From Rhizobiaceae bacterium (GTDB lineage: Bacteria > Pseudomonadota > Alphaproteobacteria > Rhizobiales > Rhizobiaceae), in NCBI GenBank assembly GCA_019635695.1, contig JAHBYZ010000015.1:1-64000 (forward strand): DNA of 64,000 nucleotides. Direction: 5' to 3'. The notes beneath the pieces were generated by a model that saw only the letters and a list, made by a program, of their open reading frames with translations, searched no databases and was not told the DNA's origin. A program made the position numbers and the translations under genes. Shown here piece after piece: positions 55,405 through 63,354 of the stretch; the stretch's first letter is position 1, and each line of letters starts with the position of its first letter.

Positions 55405-56612
55405 TGTTCTGGGAGACCGTCCGCCTCGCGCTCCGCTCTGTCCGCCGCAACGCGCTGCGCTCGTTCCTGACGCTGCTCGGCATCGTCATCGGCGTGGCCG
55501 CGGTGATCGCCATGATAACCATCGGCACCGGCACGACGGCGAAGGTCAAGCAGGACATCGCCAAGCTCGGCTCCAACCTGCTGGTGGTCAACGCCATGCG
55601 TCCGGCGCGCGGCGGCGGCACCAATTTCGACTTCCAGCGCCTCGACGAGCGCGATCTCGCGGCGCTGCGCGCGGGTCTCGACGACGTCACAGCGGTGTCC
55701 TCCGCCTCCCAGCGCCAGCAGCGCGTCGTCTACGGCGCGCAGAACACCACGGTCGGCGTCACCGGCACCGACAACGACTATTTCGTCGCCCGCGACTGGG
55801 GCGTCACGCTCGGCCGAGAATTCTCCGATTCGGAACTGCGCGGCGGCACGCCGGTGTGTATCCTCGGCCAGACCGTGCGCACCGAGCTGTTCGGCGCCGG
55901 CAACCCCGTGGGCGAACTGATCCGCCTCGGGCGCATGAGTTGCACCATCATTGGCGTGCTCGATGCCAAGGGCACCACCGGCTTCGGCCAGGATCAGGAC
56001 AACGTCGTGCTGGTGCCGGTCACCACCTACCAGCGCCGCATCGCCGGAAACCGCAACATCGACAACATCTACGTCTCGGCTGTCGACGGTGCCGACACCA
56101 GCGAGGTGCTGGGCCAGATCGAGGGCATCCTGCGCCACACCCGCCGCATCACGCCGCAGCAGGAGGACAATTTCGTCGTACGCGACATGACGCAGGTGGC
56201 CGACGCCATGGCCAGCACCACCACGGTGATGACCGGCATGCTCGGCGCGCTGGCCGGCGTGTCGCTGCTGGTCGGCGGCATCGGGATTATGAACATCATG
56301 CTGGTGTCAGTGACCGAGCGCACGCGCGAGATCGGCATCCGCCTCGCCATCGGCGCGCACGAGCGCCATATCCTCACGCAGTTTCTGGTGGAAGCCACGG
56401 TGCTTTCCGTCATCGGCGGCATCGTCGGCGTCGTGCTCGGCCTTGCCATCGCCGGCGGCTCGACCTGGGCGCTCGCGATCCCCTTCGTGCCCTCGCCTGC
56501 CGTCATCGCGCTCGCCGTCGGCTTCTCCGGCCTGATCGGTGTCGTCTTCGGCTTCTTCCCGGCCCTGCGCGGGGCGCGCCTGGACCCCATCGACGCGCTG
56601 CGGCACGAGTAG
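55404..56612 (+). CDS. MacB-type ABC transporter, permease
   Basis: 402 residues from ATG 55404 (AGAGG 7 bases upstream); a GTG at 55401 is in frame. It overlaps the ATPase stop (TGATG). The FtsX/MacB topology is clear: one N-terminal helix (ALRSFLTLLGIVIGVAAVIAM), a large periplasmic MacB domain (about 60-270), then three C-terminal helices including LVGGIGIMNIMLVSVTERTREIG. Substrate (macrolides, peptides or lipids) unknown. Confidence 0.95.
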   Translation: MFWETVRLALRSVRRNALRSFLTLLGIVIGVAAVIAMITIGTGTTAKVKQDIAKLGSNLLVVNAMRPARGGGTNFDFQRLDERDLAALRAGLDDVTAVSSASQRQQRVVYGAQNTTVGVTGTDNDYFVARDWGVTLGREFSDSELRGGTPVCILGQTVRTELFGAGNPVGELIRLGRMSCTIIGVLDAKGTTGFGQDQDNVVLVPVTTYQRRIAGNRNIDNIYVSAVDGADTSEVLGQIEGILRHTRRITPQQEDNFVVRDMTQVADAMASTTTVMTGMLGALAGVSLLVGGIGIMNIMLVSVTERTREIGIRLAIGAHERHILTQFLVEATVLSVIGGIVGVVLGLAIAGGSTWALAIPFVPSPAVIALAVGFSGLIGVVFGFFPALRGARLDPIDALRHE

Positions 56613-56658
56613 CCGTGACTTTCGCCTCACGTTTGACAGCGACGCTCTGCCGAGATAC

Positions 56659-56670
56659 TTAACGCATTAA
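56659..56670. promoter_or_regulatory. Palindromic operator of the ring-cleavage operon
   Basis: TTAACGCATTAA is one mismatch from the palindrome TTAACGCGTTAA. It lies 25 bases before the start of the fumarylacetoacetate-hydrolase-family gene. A matching copy is found at 61270-61281 in front of the oppositely oriented BKACE gene, which suggests a shared regulator. Confidence 0.55.
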
Positions 56671-56694
56671 CTAACAGCTCGGGGAGGAACGATC

Positions 56695-57663
56695 GTGCGG
56701 CTTGCGAGCTATCGCCATGGCGACGTCGACCGCATCGGTTTCGAGGTCGACGGGCTGCTCTACGACCTGAACGTGGCGTTGCAGGCCGCCGCCCGGCCGG
56801 AGCGTTACGCTTCCATGATGGCGCTGATCGAGGACGGCGAGCGCGGCCGCGCCGAGGCCGAAAGCGCATACCGCTTCGTTCTCGCCAACCTCAACGCCGT
56901 GAAGGGCGCGCCGCTGTCGGAGGTGCGCTGGCACCCGCCGGTGCGCAAGCCCTACAAGATCTGCGGCATCGCACTCAACAACTCGGCCAGCGACGCGCGC
57001 AAGATCAGCGCGCCGAACCATCCGATGTTCTTCCTGAAGCCCGCCTCCTGCCTCGTCGGCCACGGCGAGCCGATCGTCGTGCGCGACTATTACGGCAGTG
57101 TGCATCCCGAGCCCGAGCTCGCGGTCATCATCGCCAAGGAGTGCAAGGACGTGGCTGTCGAGGACGCGCTCGACTGCGTCTACGGCTATTCGATCCTGAA
57201 CGACATGACCGGCAACGCCATGCGCGCCGAGGACATGGTCCACTACTACGCCCTCTATCCCACCAAGGACGACCCGAACGTGGTCGAGAAGCGCGAGCAG
57301 CATCTTTCCTATGCCGCGCGTTACAAGGGCTCCGACACGTTCGGGCCGATGGGACCGTGGCTGGTGACCAAGGACGACGTGCCGGACCCGCACGCTCTCG
57401 AGGTCAGGGCCTGGCACAAGGACGAGGTCATCGCCGAGGACTCGACCGCATACTACACCTACGGCGTGCCGCAGATCATCGCCTGGGTCACCCGCTTCCA
57501 CACGCTGTGGCCGGGCGATGTGATCTCCATGGGCACCGCGTTTCGCCCGTCGGCGAGCGCCAAACGCAGCCTGCACACCGCCAACATCACCGCGCGCGGC
57601 GGGCCCGTGTCGGTCGAGATCAGCGGGCTCGGCCGGCTGGAAAACCCCGTCGTGAAGAAATGA
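56695..57663 (+). CDS. Fumarylacetoacetate hydrolase family protein
   Basis: 322 residues from a GTG with GGGGAGGA upstream. The FAH fold is recognised from FFLKPASCLVGHGEPIVV and the metal ligands: HPEPELAVIIA (Glu-x-Glu) and Asp in YSILNDMTGNAMRAED. FAH-family members hydrolyse, hydrate or decarboxylate ring-fission products. First gene of a five-gene plus-strand operon ending with the LigB-like dioxygenase; the next gene overlaps by ATGA. The exact reaction is not determinable from sequence. Confidence 0.93.
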   Translation: MRLASYRHGDVDRIGFEVDGLLYDLNVALQAAARPERYASMMALIEDGERGRAEAESAYRFVLANLNAVKGAPLSEVRWHPPVRKPYKICGIALNNSASDARKISAPNHPMFFLKPASCLVGHGEPIVVRDYYGSVHPEPELAVIIAKECKDVAVEDALDCVYGYSILNDMTGNAMRAEDMVHYYALYPTKDDPNVVEKREQHLSYAARYKGSDTFGPMGPWLVTKDDVPDPHALEVRAWHKDEVIAEDSTAYYTYGVPQIIAWVTRFHTLWPGDVISMGTAFRPSASAKRSLHTANITARGGPVSVEISGLGRLENPVVKK

Positions 57664-58121
57664 GCGACGACACGCGCATCGCCGACCGCCTCGCCATCCG
57701 CGAGCTGAACGACGCCTTCGCCTTCGGGCTGGACCACGGCGACGTCGACCTGTTCCTTTCCATTTTCACCGACGAGGTGGCCTACGCCAACGGCGCGCGC
57801 AAGCTCGCGGGCATGGCCGAGATGGAGCCGTTCTTCCGGGCGCGGGCGCAGAGCCGACGCCTGTCGCGCCACATCTACAGCGGCCTGCGCATCGCCTTTG
57901 ACGGTCCCGACCGGGCGACAGGCACCGGCACGTGGGTCACTTTCGCCGGCGAAGGCATCCCGCCGGTCGAGGGCACCATGCCCTTCGTCGTCTCCGACGT
58001 GCGGGACGATTACGTGCGCGGCGCCGACGGCCGCTGGCGCATCGCTGCGCGCACCATCTCGCCGGTGTTCCAGAGCGCGAGCGTGCCAACGCTGGCAGCC
58101 ACGATGGGCAAGACCGCGTGA
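57660..58121 (+). CDS. SnoaL-like (NTF2-fold) protein
   Basis: 153 residues, starts in the previous stop (ATGA). Polyketide-cyclase/SnoaL-like profile: IRELNDAFAFGLDHGDVDLFLSIFTDEV, a helical start with a conserved Asp/His pocket, and WRIAARTISPVF at the end. Members act as isomerases, dehydratases or ring-hydroxylase beta-like proteins. In this operon an isomerase or dehydratase acting on a ring-fission intermediate is plausible but unproven. Confidence 0.85.
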   Translation: MSDDTRIADRLAIRELNDAFAFGLDHGDVDLFLSIFTDEVAYANGARKLAGMAEMEPFFRARAQSRRLSRHIYSGLRIAFDGPDRATGTGTWVTFAGEGIPPVEGTMPFVVSDVRDDYVRGADGRWRIAARTISPVFQSASVPTLAATMGKTA

Positions 58122-58915
58122 CCCTCTCGTCGGGCCATCTCGATTTCAACCGGGGCAGTCTCGTCTACCAGACCAATGGCGCGGGCGCGCCGATCGTCTT
58201 CCTGCATGGCTTCGCGCTCGACATGGCGATGTGGGTCGCGCAATTCCGCCATTTCGGCCGGAAGAACTGCGCCGTCCGCTACGATCTGCGCGGCTTCGGG
58301 CGCTCCTCGCTGCCTTCGGGTGCTTACGATCATTGCGCCGACCTCGCGGCCCTGCTCGACCATCTCGCACTGAAGCGCCCCCTGCTCGTCGGGCTGTCGC
58401 TGGGCGCCAACATCGCGCTGCGCTTCGCCGCCGAGCGTCCCGACCGCGTCGCCGGCATCGTGCTCGCCTCGCCCGGCCTGCCCGGCCACGTCTGGACCGA
58501 GGAGCGCCCGCCGGACGCCGCGCGTGCCATAGGAAAGGCGCGCGGCGTCGAAGCGGCGCGCGCCTTCTGGGGCAGCCATCCGATCTTCGCCTCGCTCGCC
58601 GCATACCCTTCCGCCCGGGCCGAAGTGATGCGGATGCTGGCGGGCTATTCCGGCTGGCACTGGCGCGAGGACGACGTGCAGGCGCCTGCCGCGCCGATCA
58701 TCGACCGGCTGGAGACGATTGCCACGCCGGCGCTGGTGCTTTCCGGCGGTCTCGACGTGACCGGCTACCGCGACATCGCGGACGTGCTGGCGCGGCGGCT
58801 GCCGAACGCGCGCCTTGTCCGCTACCCGGACTGCGGCCATATGCTCACCATGGAGCGGCCGGACGCGGTCAACGCGGAGATTGCCGCCTTCGCGGCTAAA
58901 CTGCCGGCCGCCTGA
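58118..58915 (+). CDS. Alpha/beta hydrolase (ring-fission product hydrolase candidate)
   Basis: 265 residues from GTG 58118, overlapping the previous stop (GTGA). Nucleophile elbow GLSLGAN with Ser, acidic residue in SGGLDVTG and catalytic His in YPDCGHML complete a Ser-Asp-His triad, and the oxyanion region VFLHGFALD precedes it. Similar enzymes hydrolyse C-C bonds of meta-cleavage products or enol-lactones. The order with LigAB supports a role in aromatic degradation. Confidence 0.9.
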   Translation: MTLSSGHLDFNRGSLVYQTNGAGAPIVFLHGFALDMAMWVAQFRHFGRKNCAVRYDLRGFGRSSLPSGAYDHCADLAALLDHLALKRPLLVGLSLGANIALRFAAERPDRVAGIVLASPGLPGHVWTEERPPDAARAIGKARGVEAARAFWGSHPIFASLAAYPSARAEVMRMLAGYSGWHWREDDVQAPAAPIIDRLETIATPALVLSGGLDVTGYRDIADVLARRLPNARLVRYPDCGHMLTMERPDAVNAEIAAFAAKLPAA

Positions 58916-58954
58916 AGCGGCTATGAAACGGGCCGTGAAAACGGGAGTGACGCG

Positions 58955-59332
58955 ATGAGCAATTCCGTTCCCTTCAACCTCGATCCGCCGGGCACCTATA
59001 TCTACACCGGCGAGATGGCCTCCAAAGGCTATCAGTTGACGCGCTTCGGTCTGTCGCTGCGCAAACCGGCCAACCGCGAGAAGTTTCTCGCCGACGAGGT
59101 CGGCTACATGCGCGACGCCGGCCTCTCCGACGCCGAGATCGCGCTGGTCAGGACGCGCGACTGGACCGGCCTCATCCAGGCCGGCGGTCACCTGCAGGCC
59201 ATGCTCAAGGTCGCCGCCACCGTCGGCCAGAACCTGTGGCACATCGGCGCGCACAATGCCGGCATGGAAGTCGAGGAACTGATGAAGATCACCCCGCGCA
59301 AGGTGCGCGCGGTTCCCGGCGGCAAGGATTGA
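58955..59332 (+). CDS. LigA-like alpha subunit of extradiol dioxygenase
   Basis: 125 residues. Matches the small LigA subunit of protocatechuate 4,5-dioxygenase by KGYQLTRFGLSLRKPANREKF, ALVRTRDWTGLIQAGGHLQ and the helical end. LigA forms the lid over the LigB active site. It is followed after 13 bp by the LigB-like gene, so they form one enzyme. Confidence 0.92.
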   Translation: MSNSVPFNLDPPGTYIYTGEMASKGYQLTRFGLSLRKPANREKFLADEVGYMRDAGLSDAEIALVRTRDWTGLIQAGGHLQAMLKVAATVGQNLWHIGAHNAGMEVEELMKITPRKVRAVPGGKD

Positions 59333-59345
59333 GAGGCAAGGACTG

Positions 59346-60188
59346 ATGGCCAGGATCGTCGGCGGCTTCGGCATCTCGCACACGCCCTCCATGGGCATGG
59401 AGTACGACAAGGGCATGGCGAAGGGTTTCGACCCGCGCTGGCAGAAATGGTTCGACGGCACCCGCGCGGTGAAGGCCTGGCTGGAGAAGATCCGTCCCGA
59501 GCGGCTGGTCATCGTCTACAACGACCATCTGAACCATTTCGACTTCGACGCTTACCCGACGTTGGCGATCGGCGTCGCGCCAAGCTTCCGTCAGGCCGAC
59601 GAAGGCTGGGGGCCCCGTCCGTTCCCGAGCCTCGTCGGCGACGTCGACCTCGGCTGGCACCTGACCAATAGGCTCGTGCGCGGCGGCTACGACCTGACGG
59701 TCTGCCAGGACTTGGCCGTCGACCATGGCATCTATTCGTGGTTCCCCTATCTGTTCGACACGCCGTGGGACATTCCGATCGTGCCGCTCGCCATCAACAT
59801 GGTCCGCCACCCGATCCCGACCAACGAGCGGCTGCACGGGCTGGGCAAGGCGCTGGGCGAGGCGATCCGTTCCTTCCCCGGCGACCAGCGCACCGTGGTG
59901 ATCTCGACCGGCGGCATGTCGCACCAGATCAGCGGCGCCCGCTTCGGCATCGCCAACGAGGCGCTCGACGAGTTCTTCCTGTCGAAGATCAAGGACGACG
60001 TTCAGGAACTGGTCGACATCCCGCAGGAAGAGATGATGAGGCTCGGCGGCACCGAGGCGTCGGAACTGGCCATCTGGTTTTCCATGCGCGGTGCACTGAG
60101 CGACAACCTCGTGGAGCGCCACCGCTACTACACCTTCCCGGCCATCACCGGCTGCGGCGTCATCGTCCTGGAGGAGAAGGCGGCCTAG
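59346..60188 (+). CDS. LigB-like catalytic subunit of class III extradiol dioxygenase
   Basis: 280 residues. Fe(II) ligands of the LigB fold are His12 (GISHTPS), His61 (YNDHLNHF) and an acidic residue in GGTEASEL (Glu237 or 240). His127 (VDHGIY) and the catalytic base His193 (GGMSHQ) are also in place. The enzyme opens a catecholic ring between carbons outside the diol. The substrate (protocatechuate, gallate, or a derivative) is not fixed by the motifs. Last gene of the operon, in the LigAB arrangement. Confidence 0.93.
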   Translation: MARIVGGFGISHTPSMGMEYDKGMAKGFDPRWQKWFDGTRAVKAWLEKIRPERLVIVYNDHLNHFDFDAYPTLAIGVAPSFRQADEGWGPRPFPSLVGDVDLGWHLTNRLVRGGYDLTVCQDLAVDHGIYSWFPYLFDTPWDIPIVPLAINMVRHPIPTNERLHGLGKALGEAIRSFPGDQRTVVISTGGMSHQISGARFGIANEALDEFFLSKIKDDVQELVDIPQEEMMRLGGTEASELAIWFSMRGALSDNLVERHRYYTFPAITGCGVIVLEEKAA

Positions 60189-60192
60189 CCGC

Positions 60193-60321
60193 CTACTGCT
60201 TCTTGCGGCCGAACTTCCAGAACCCGGCGGCCGCCGCCACGAGCGCGGCCAGGGTTGCACCCAGTATTTCGCCGCTGACGGTATCGACGGTGACGTTCAC
60301 TATCTGCTCAAGCACCGACAT
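60193..60321 (-). CDS. Small membrane peptide, 42 residues (tentative)
   Basis: A short minus-strand frame encodes MSVLEQIVNVTVDTVSG, then a helix (LGATLAALVAAAAGFW) and a basic tail FGRKKQ. The tail and single helix are typical of small membrane peptides, but the ribosome-binding site (AGGA about 14 bases before) is weak and conservation cannot be judged. It is convergent with the LigB-like gene. It may be a chance frame. Confidence 0.35.
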   Translation of the reverse strand: MSVLEQIVNVTVDTVSGEILGATLAALVAAAAGFWKFGRKKQ

Positions 60322-60406
60322 CTGACGCCCCATTCCTGGCGGGGCAGCCTACTTCCCCAGCGTAAGCATGTCGACCGACACCGGCCGGCCGCATCGTACC
60401 GTGCTG

Positions 60407-61249
60407 CTATATCGTCCACATATCGCGCAGCGCGGCGGCATTCGCGAGCTTGAGCCCTGCCCCGCGCGCGAGTGCTGCGACCGTATCCACCAGCTCCGCA
60501 TTGCTCGTGGCGACGCTGCCGTCGGGCAGCTGAAGGTTGTTCTCGAAACCGACGCGCATATGCCCGCCCAGCAGAGCACCTGTCGTCACGCAGGCAGCCT
60601 CGCGCTGCCCAAAGGCGCATACCGACCAGTGCGCGAAGCCCGGCATGCCTGCGTCGAGAAATGGCAACAGGTCGGCCGGCGCGGACTTCTGGTCCACGGT
60701 ATATCGTCCGAGCACGTAGAGCACCGGGATATCGTCCCATGGCAGCTTGCCGGCATCGCGCAACGCCGCAAGCCGCACCGCCTCCTCCGGTGCGTAGAGG
60801 ATGATCTGCGGCACTACGCGTTCGCGCGCCATCCAACCAAGCAGGTCGAGGAAGGCGGGCTCGGCCGCCGCATCCGGCGCAACCTCGCGCAGGGCGAGCG
60901 AAGCCGCCTCCGGCTTCACCGCCTTCACCACTGCGATCTGCTCGGCCGGCGAATAGACGCCCAGCGCCTCGCTGGTGATCTGCACCACCAGCCTGTCGCC
61001 GACTTCGGCACGAATCGCCGCGATCGCCGCACCGTAGGCGTCGGCATCGAGCAGATGCGTGCCGTCGCTCCTGCGCACATGCACGTGCATCATCGCCGCG
61101 CCGGCATCGAGGCAGTCGGACGCGCAGCGCCCGAGTTCAGCCGGCGACAGAGGGATCGCCGGATGATCGGCCTTGAGACGCCTGCCGCCATTGGGGGCCA
61201 CCATGATCGCCACCGGCGAGAAACCGGTGGGCATCGAAGCGTCGGTCAT
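60407..61249 (-). CDS. Beta-keto acid cleavage enzyme (BKACE, DUF849)
   Basis: 280 residues. Zn(II)-binding MMHVHVR (His-x-His) and GGHMRVGFENN (third His and Glu) define the 3-keto-5-aminohexanoate cleavage family, which condenses a beta-keto acid with acetyl-CoA to give acetoacetate and a CoA ester. It is transcribed from its own promoter, opposite to the ring-cleavage operon, with a shared palindrome upstream (61270-61281). A keto acid from ring opening is the likely substrate; that link is inference. Confidence 0.93.
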   Translation of the reverse strand: MTDASMPTGFSPVAIMVAPNGGRRLKADHPAIPLSPAELGRCASDCLDAGAAMMHVHVRRSDGTHLLDADAYGAAIAAIRAEVGDRLVVQITSEALGVYSPAEQIAVVKAVKPEAASLALREVAPDAAAEPAFLDLLGWMARERVVPQIILYAPEEAVRLAALRDAGKLPWDDIPVLYVLGRYTVDQKSAPADLLPFLDAGMPGFAHWSVCAFGQREAACVTTGALLGGHMRVGFENNLQLPDGSVATSNAELVDTVAALARGAGLKLANAAALRDMWTI

Positions 61250-61269
61250 CGCGCACTCCGTTGAATTGC

Positions 61270-61281
61270 TTAACGCGTGAA
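61270..61281. promoter_or_regulatory. Palindromic operator in front of the BKACE gene
   Basis: TTAACGCGTGAA is one mismatch from TTAACGCGTTAA and lies 21-32 bases upstream of the BKACE ATG. Its relation to the copy at 56659-56670 is the main evidence for co-regulation. Confidence 0.55.
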
Positions 61282-61303
61282 CTATCTGGTTTGCGGGGGA
61301 ACG

Positions 61304-62029
61304 TCATCCCGGCTGGCGAAAATGCCAGTCGACCAGGGCGCGCATATGCGGCGTGGTTTCGGACGGCAGGTCGTCCGGCTTGCGGATCACGACCGGCCCT
61401 ACGATCTCCGGCTCGGTCTGCGCGGCAACCACCGCCCGCACGCGCTGCGCCAGCCTGTCTGCCGGCTCGGGGAGCCGGTAACGCCGGAAGACCACCGTGC
61501 GGCCCGCCATGGTCCATCCATGCCAGCCCTGCTCCGCATCGGCCGCGTCGAGATCGAGGCCGGTTTCTTCGCCCACTTCGCGGCGGATGTTCAGGTCGAC
61601 GTCGATGCGGCCGCGCACGACGTCGTGCATCTCGAAAGACCCTGCGGCGAAGTAGACCTTTCCGGGGTTGGCGGTGTGGGAGCCCATGCGCACGGCGATC
61701 AGCGCGCCGTCACCGGCGACGAGTACGCCGTAGGCGAAGCAATGCTGCGCAAGCGCGGTGTCGCTGCCCCCGCGCCAGTGGAGGAGCGTCGCGTAGCGCG
61801 CCTCGTGACCGACACCCTGCAGGCGGCGGCCGTTTAGCGAGAGTGCGGAGAACAGGATGATGCGTCCGTCGAAAAGCGCCGGATTACCTGCGTTCTCGGC
61901 CGTCCAGTGTGCGTCGATGGCGGCGGTGCGCCCGGCCTCGTAGGCGAGCGGCCCCGGCACCACCGCCAGATCCAGCACGTCAATGTTGAAAACCCGCTCC
62001 TGCGGCAGGTCGAAGGCGGAGACGCTCAC
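61304..62029 (-). CDS. NUDIX-domain protein
   Basis: 241 residues from GTG 62029, which overlaps the antiporter stop (GTGA). The NUDIX box is clear: GSFEMHDVVRG, then NIRREVGEETGLDL with the RExxEE core. The region before it is a long N-terminal domain (about 100 residues) of unknown fold. Substrate not known. Confidence 0.88.
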   Translation of the reverse strand: MSVSAFDLPQERVFNIDVLDLAVVPGPLAYEAGRTAAIDAHWTAENAGNPALFDGRIILFSALSLNGRRLQGVGHEARYATLLHWRGGSDTALAQHCFAYGVLVAGDGALIAVRMGSHTANPGKVYFAAGSFEMHDVVRGRIDVDLNIRREVGEETGLDLDAADAEQGWHGWTMAGRTVVFRRYRLPEPADRLAQRVRAVVAAQTEPEIVGPVVIRKPDDLPSETTPHMRALVDWHFRQPG

Positions 62030-63291
62030 AGGAGCTTGGGATCGATGGTGCGGTCGATCACCCGCTTCACCGTCAGCCCCTGCACGACGATGGTGAAGAT
62101 CACGACCGCATAGGTGACCGCCAGAATTTCGTCCTTGTAGTCGGACGGGGGAAGCGAAAGCGCCAGAGCCACCGAAACGCCGCCGCGCAACCCGCCCCAA
62201 GTCATCACCGCGACCGAACCGCGCCCGAACGTCGGCCTCAGCGAACGGATGAACCGCGGGCTCGACACGGATATGAAACGCGCCGCCAGCGCCAGTGGAA
62301 TGGAGGCCAGCGCCAGCCACAGATGCGAAAGATCGAACGCGAGCACCAGCACCTCCAGCCCGATCAGCAGAAACAGCACCGAATTAAGCAGCTCGTCCAC
62401 GACCTCCCAGAACGAGAACATGTGCTCGCGCACCTTCTCGCTCATGGCCAGTTCCTTGCCCTGGTTGCCGATGATCAGTCCCGCGACGACGACCGCGATG
62501 GGGCCGGAAACGTGCAGGCGAACGCTGATCGCATAAGTGAGCATGGCGAGCGCGATGGAGATCAGGATCTCCACCACGTGGTCATCGATGGAAGCCATGA
62601 GCCGGAAGGCGATGTAGCCGGTGAGCGCGCCGAACAGGATGCCGCCGACGCCCTCGTAGAAGAACAGCTCGGCGACATGGCGCACGTCCAGATGCGGCGT
62701 TTCCGCCGAGGCGCCGACCGCGACGCCGACCAGAACCGAGAAGGCGACAACGGCCACGCCGTCATTGAACAGCGACTCGCCGGCAATGCGGGTTTTCAGC
62801 GCTTCCGGCACGTTGACAGTCTTGAGGAGCGACAGCACCGCCACCGGGTCGGTCGGCGAGATCAGCGCGCCGAACACCAGCGCCCACACCAGCGGAACCT
62901 CCGAGCCGAGCAACCGCGACACCCACCACATGCCGAAGCCGACGATGGCCGTCGAGATCAGCACGCCGAAGGTGGCGAGGAAGCCGATGGCCCATTTCTG
63001 GTCGGCCAGCTTGGCGAAATTCACGTGCAGCGCACCGGCAAACAGCAGGAACGCGAGGAAGCCGTTCATGATGGTGTTGTAGAAATCGATCTGCGCGATC
63101 GCATCCTGCAGAAGCGTCGTGATGCCCAGCGTGGGAAAGATCGAATGCAGCAGCAGAAGCACGATCGAAGAGCCGAGCCCTATCATCAGCAGCCCGATCG
63201 TGTGCGGCAGGCGAAGCCAGCGCTGATTCATCCAGCCGAAAAGCGCTGACAGCGTCAGCAGCAGTGTCGCCAGATCCAGTACAGTCAGCAT
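62026..63291 (-). CDS. CPA1 family cation:proton antiporter (NhaP-like)
   Basis: 421 residues and about twelve hydrophobic helices. Ion-binding motif ALISPTDPVAVL and the next conserved ESLFNDGVAVVAFS match the Na+/H+ exchangers of the CPA1 family. Coupled to the NUDIX gene by GTGA. pH or Na+ homeostasis is the general role; the cation is not known. Confidence 0.93.
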   Translation of the reverse strand: MLTVLDLATLLLTLSALFGWMNQRWLRLPHTIGLLMIGLGSSIVLLLLHSIFPTLGITTLLQDAIAQIDFYNTIMNGFLAFLLFAGALHVNFAKLADQKWAIGFLATFGVLISTAIVGFGMWWVSRLLGSEVPLVWALVFGALISPTDPVAVLSLLKTVNVPEALKTRIAGESLFNDGVAVVAFSVLVGVAVGASAETPHLDVRHVAELFFYEGVGGILFGALTGYIAFRLMASIDDHVVEILISIALAMLTYAISVRLHVSGPIAVVVAGLIIGNQGKELAMSEKVREHMFSFWEVVDELLNSVLFLLIGLEVLVLAFDLSHLWLALASIPLALAARFISVSSPRFIRSLRPTFGRGSVAVMTWGGLRGGVSVALALSLPPSDYKDEILAVTYAVVIFTIVVQGLTVKRVIDRTIDPKLL

Positions 63292-63354
63292 GCCCTCGCT
63301 CCGACTCGACCCCAGCGCAAGGCTATCTTTGCCCCTGCGGCAAACGCAATCGCC

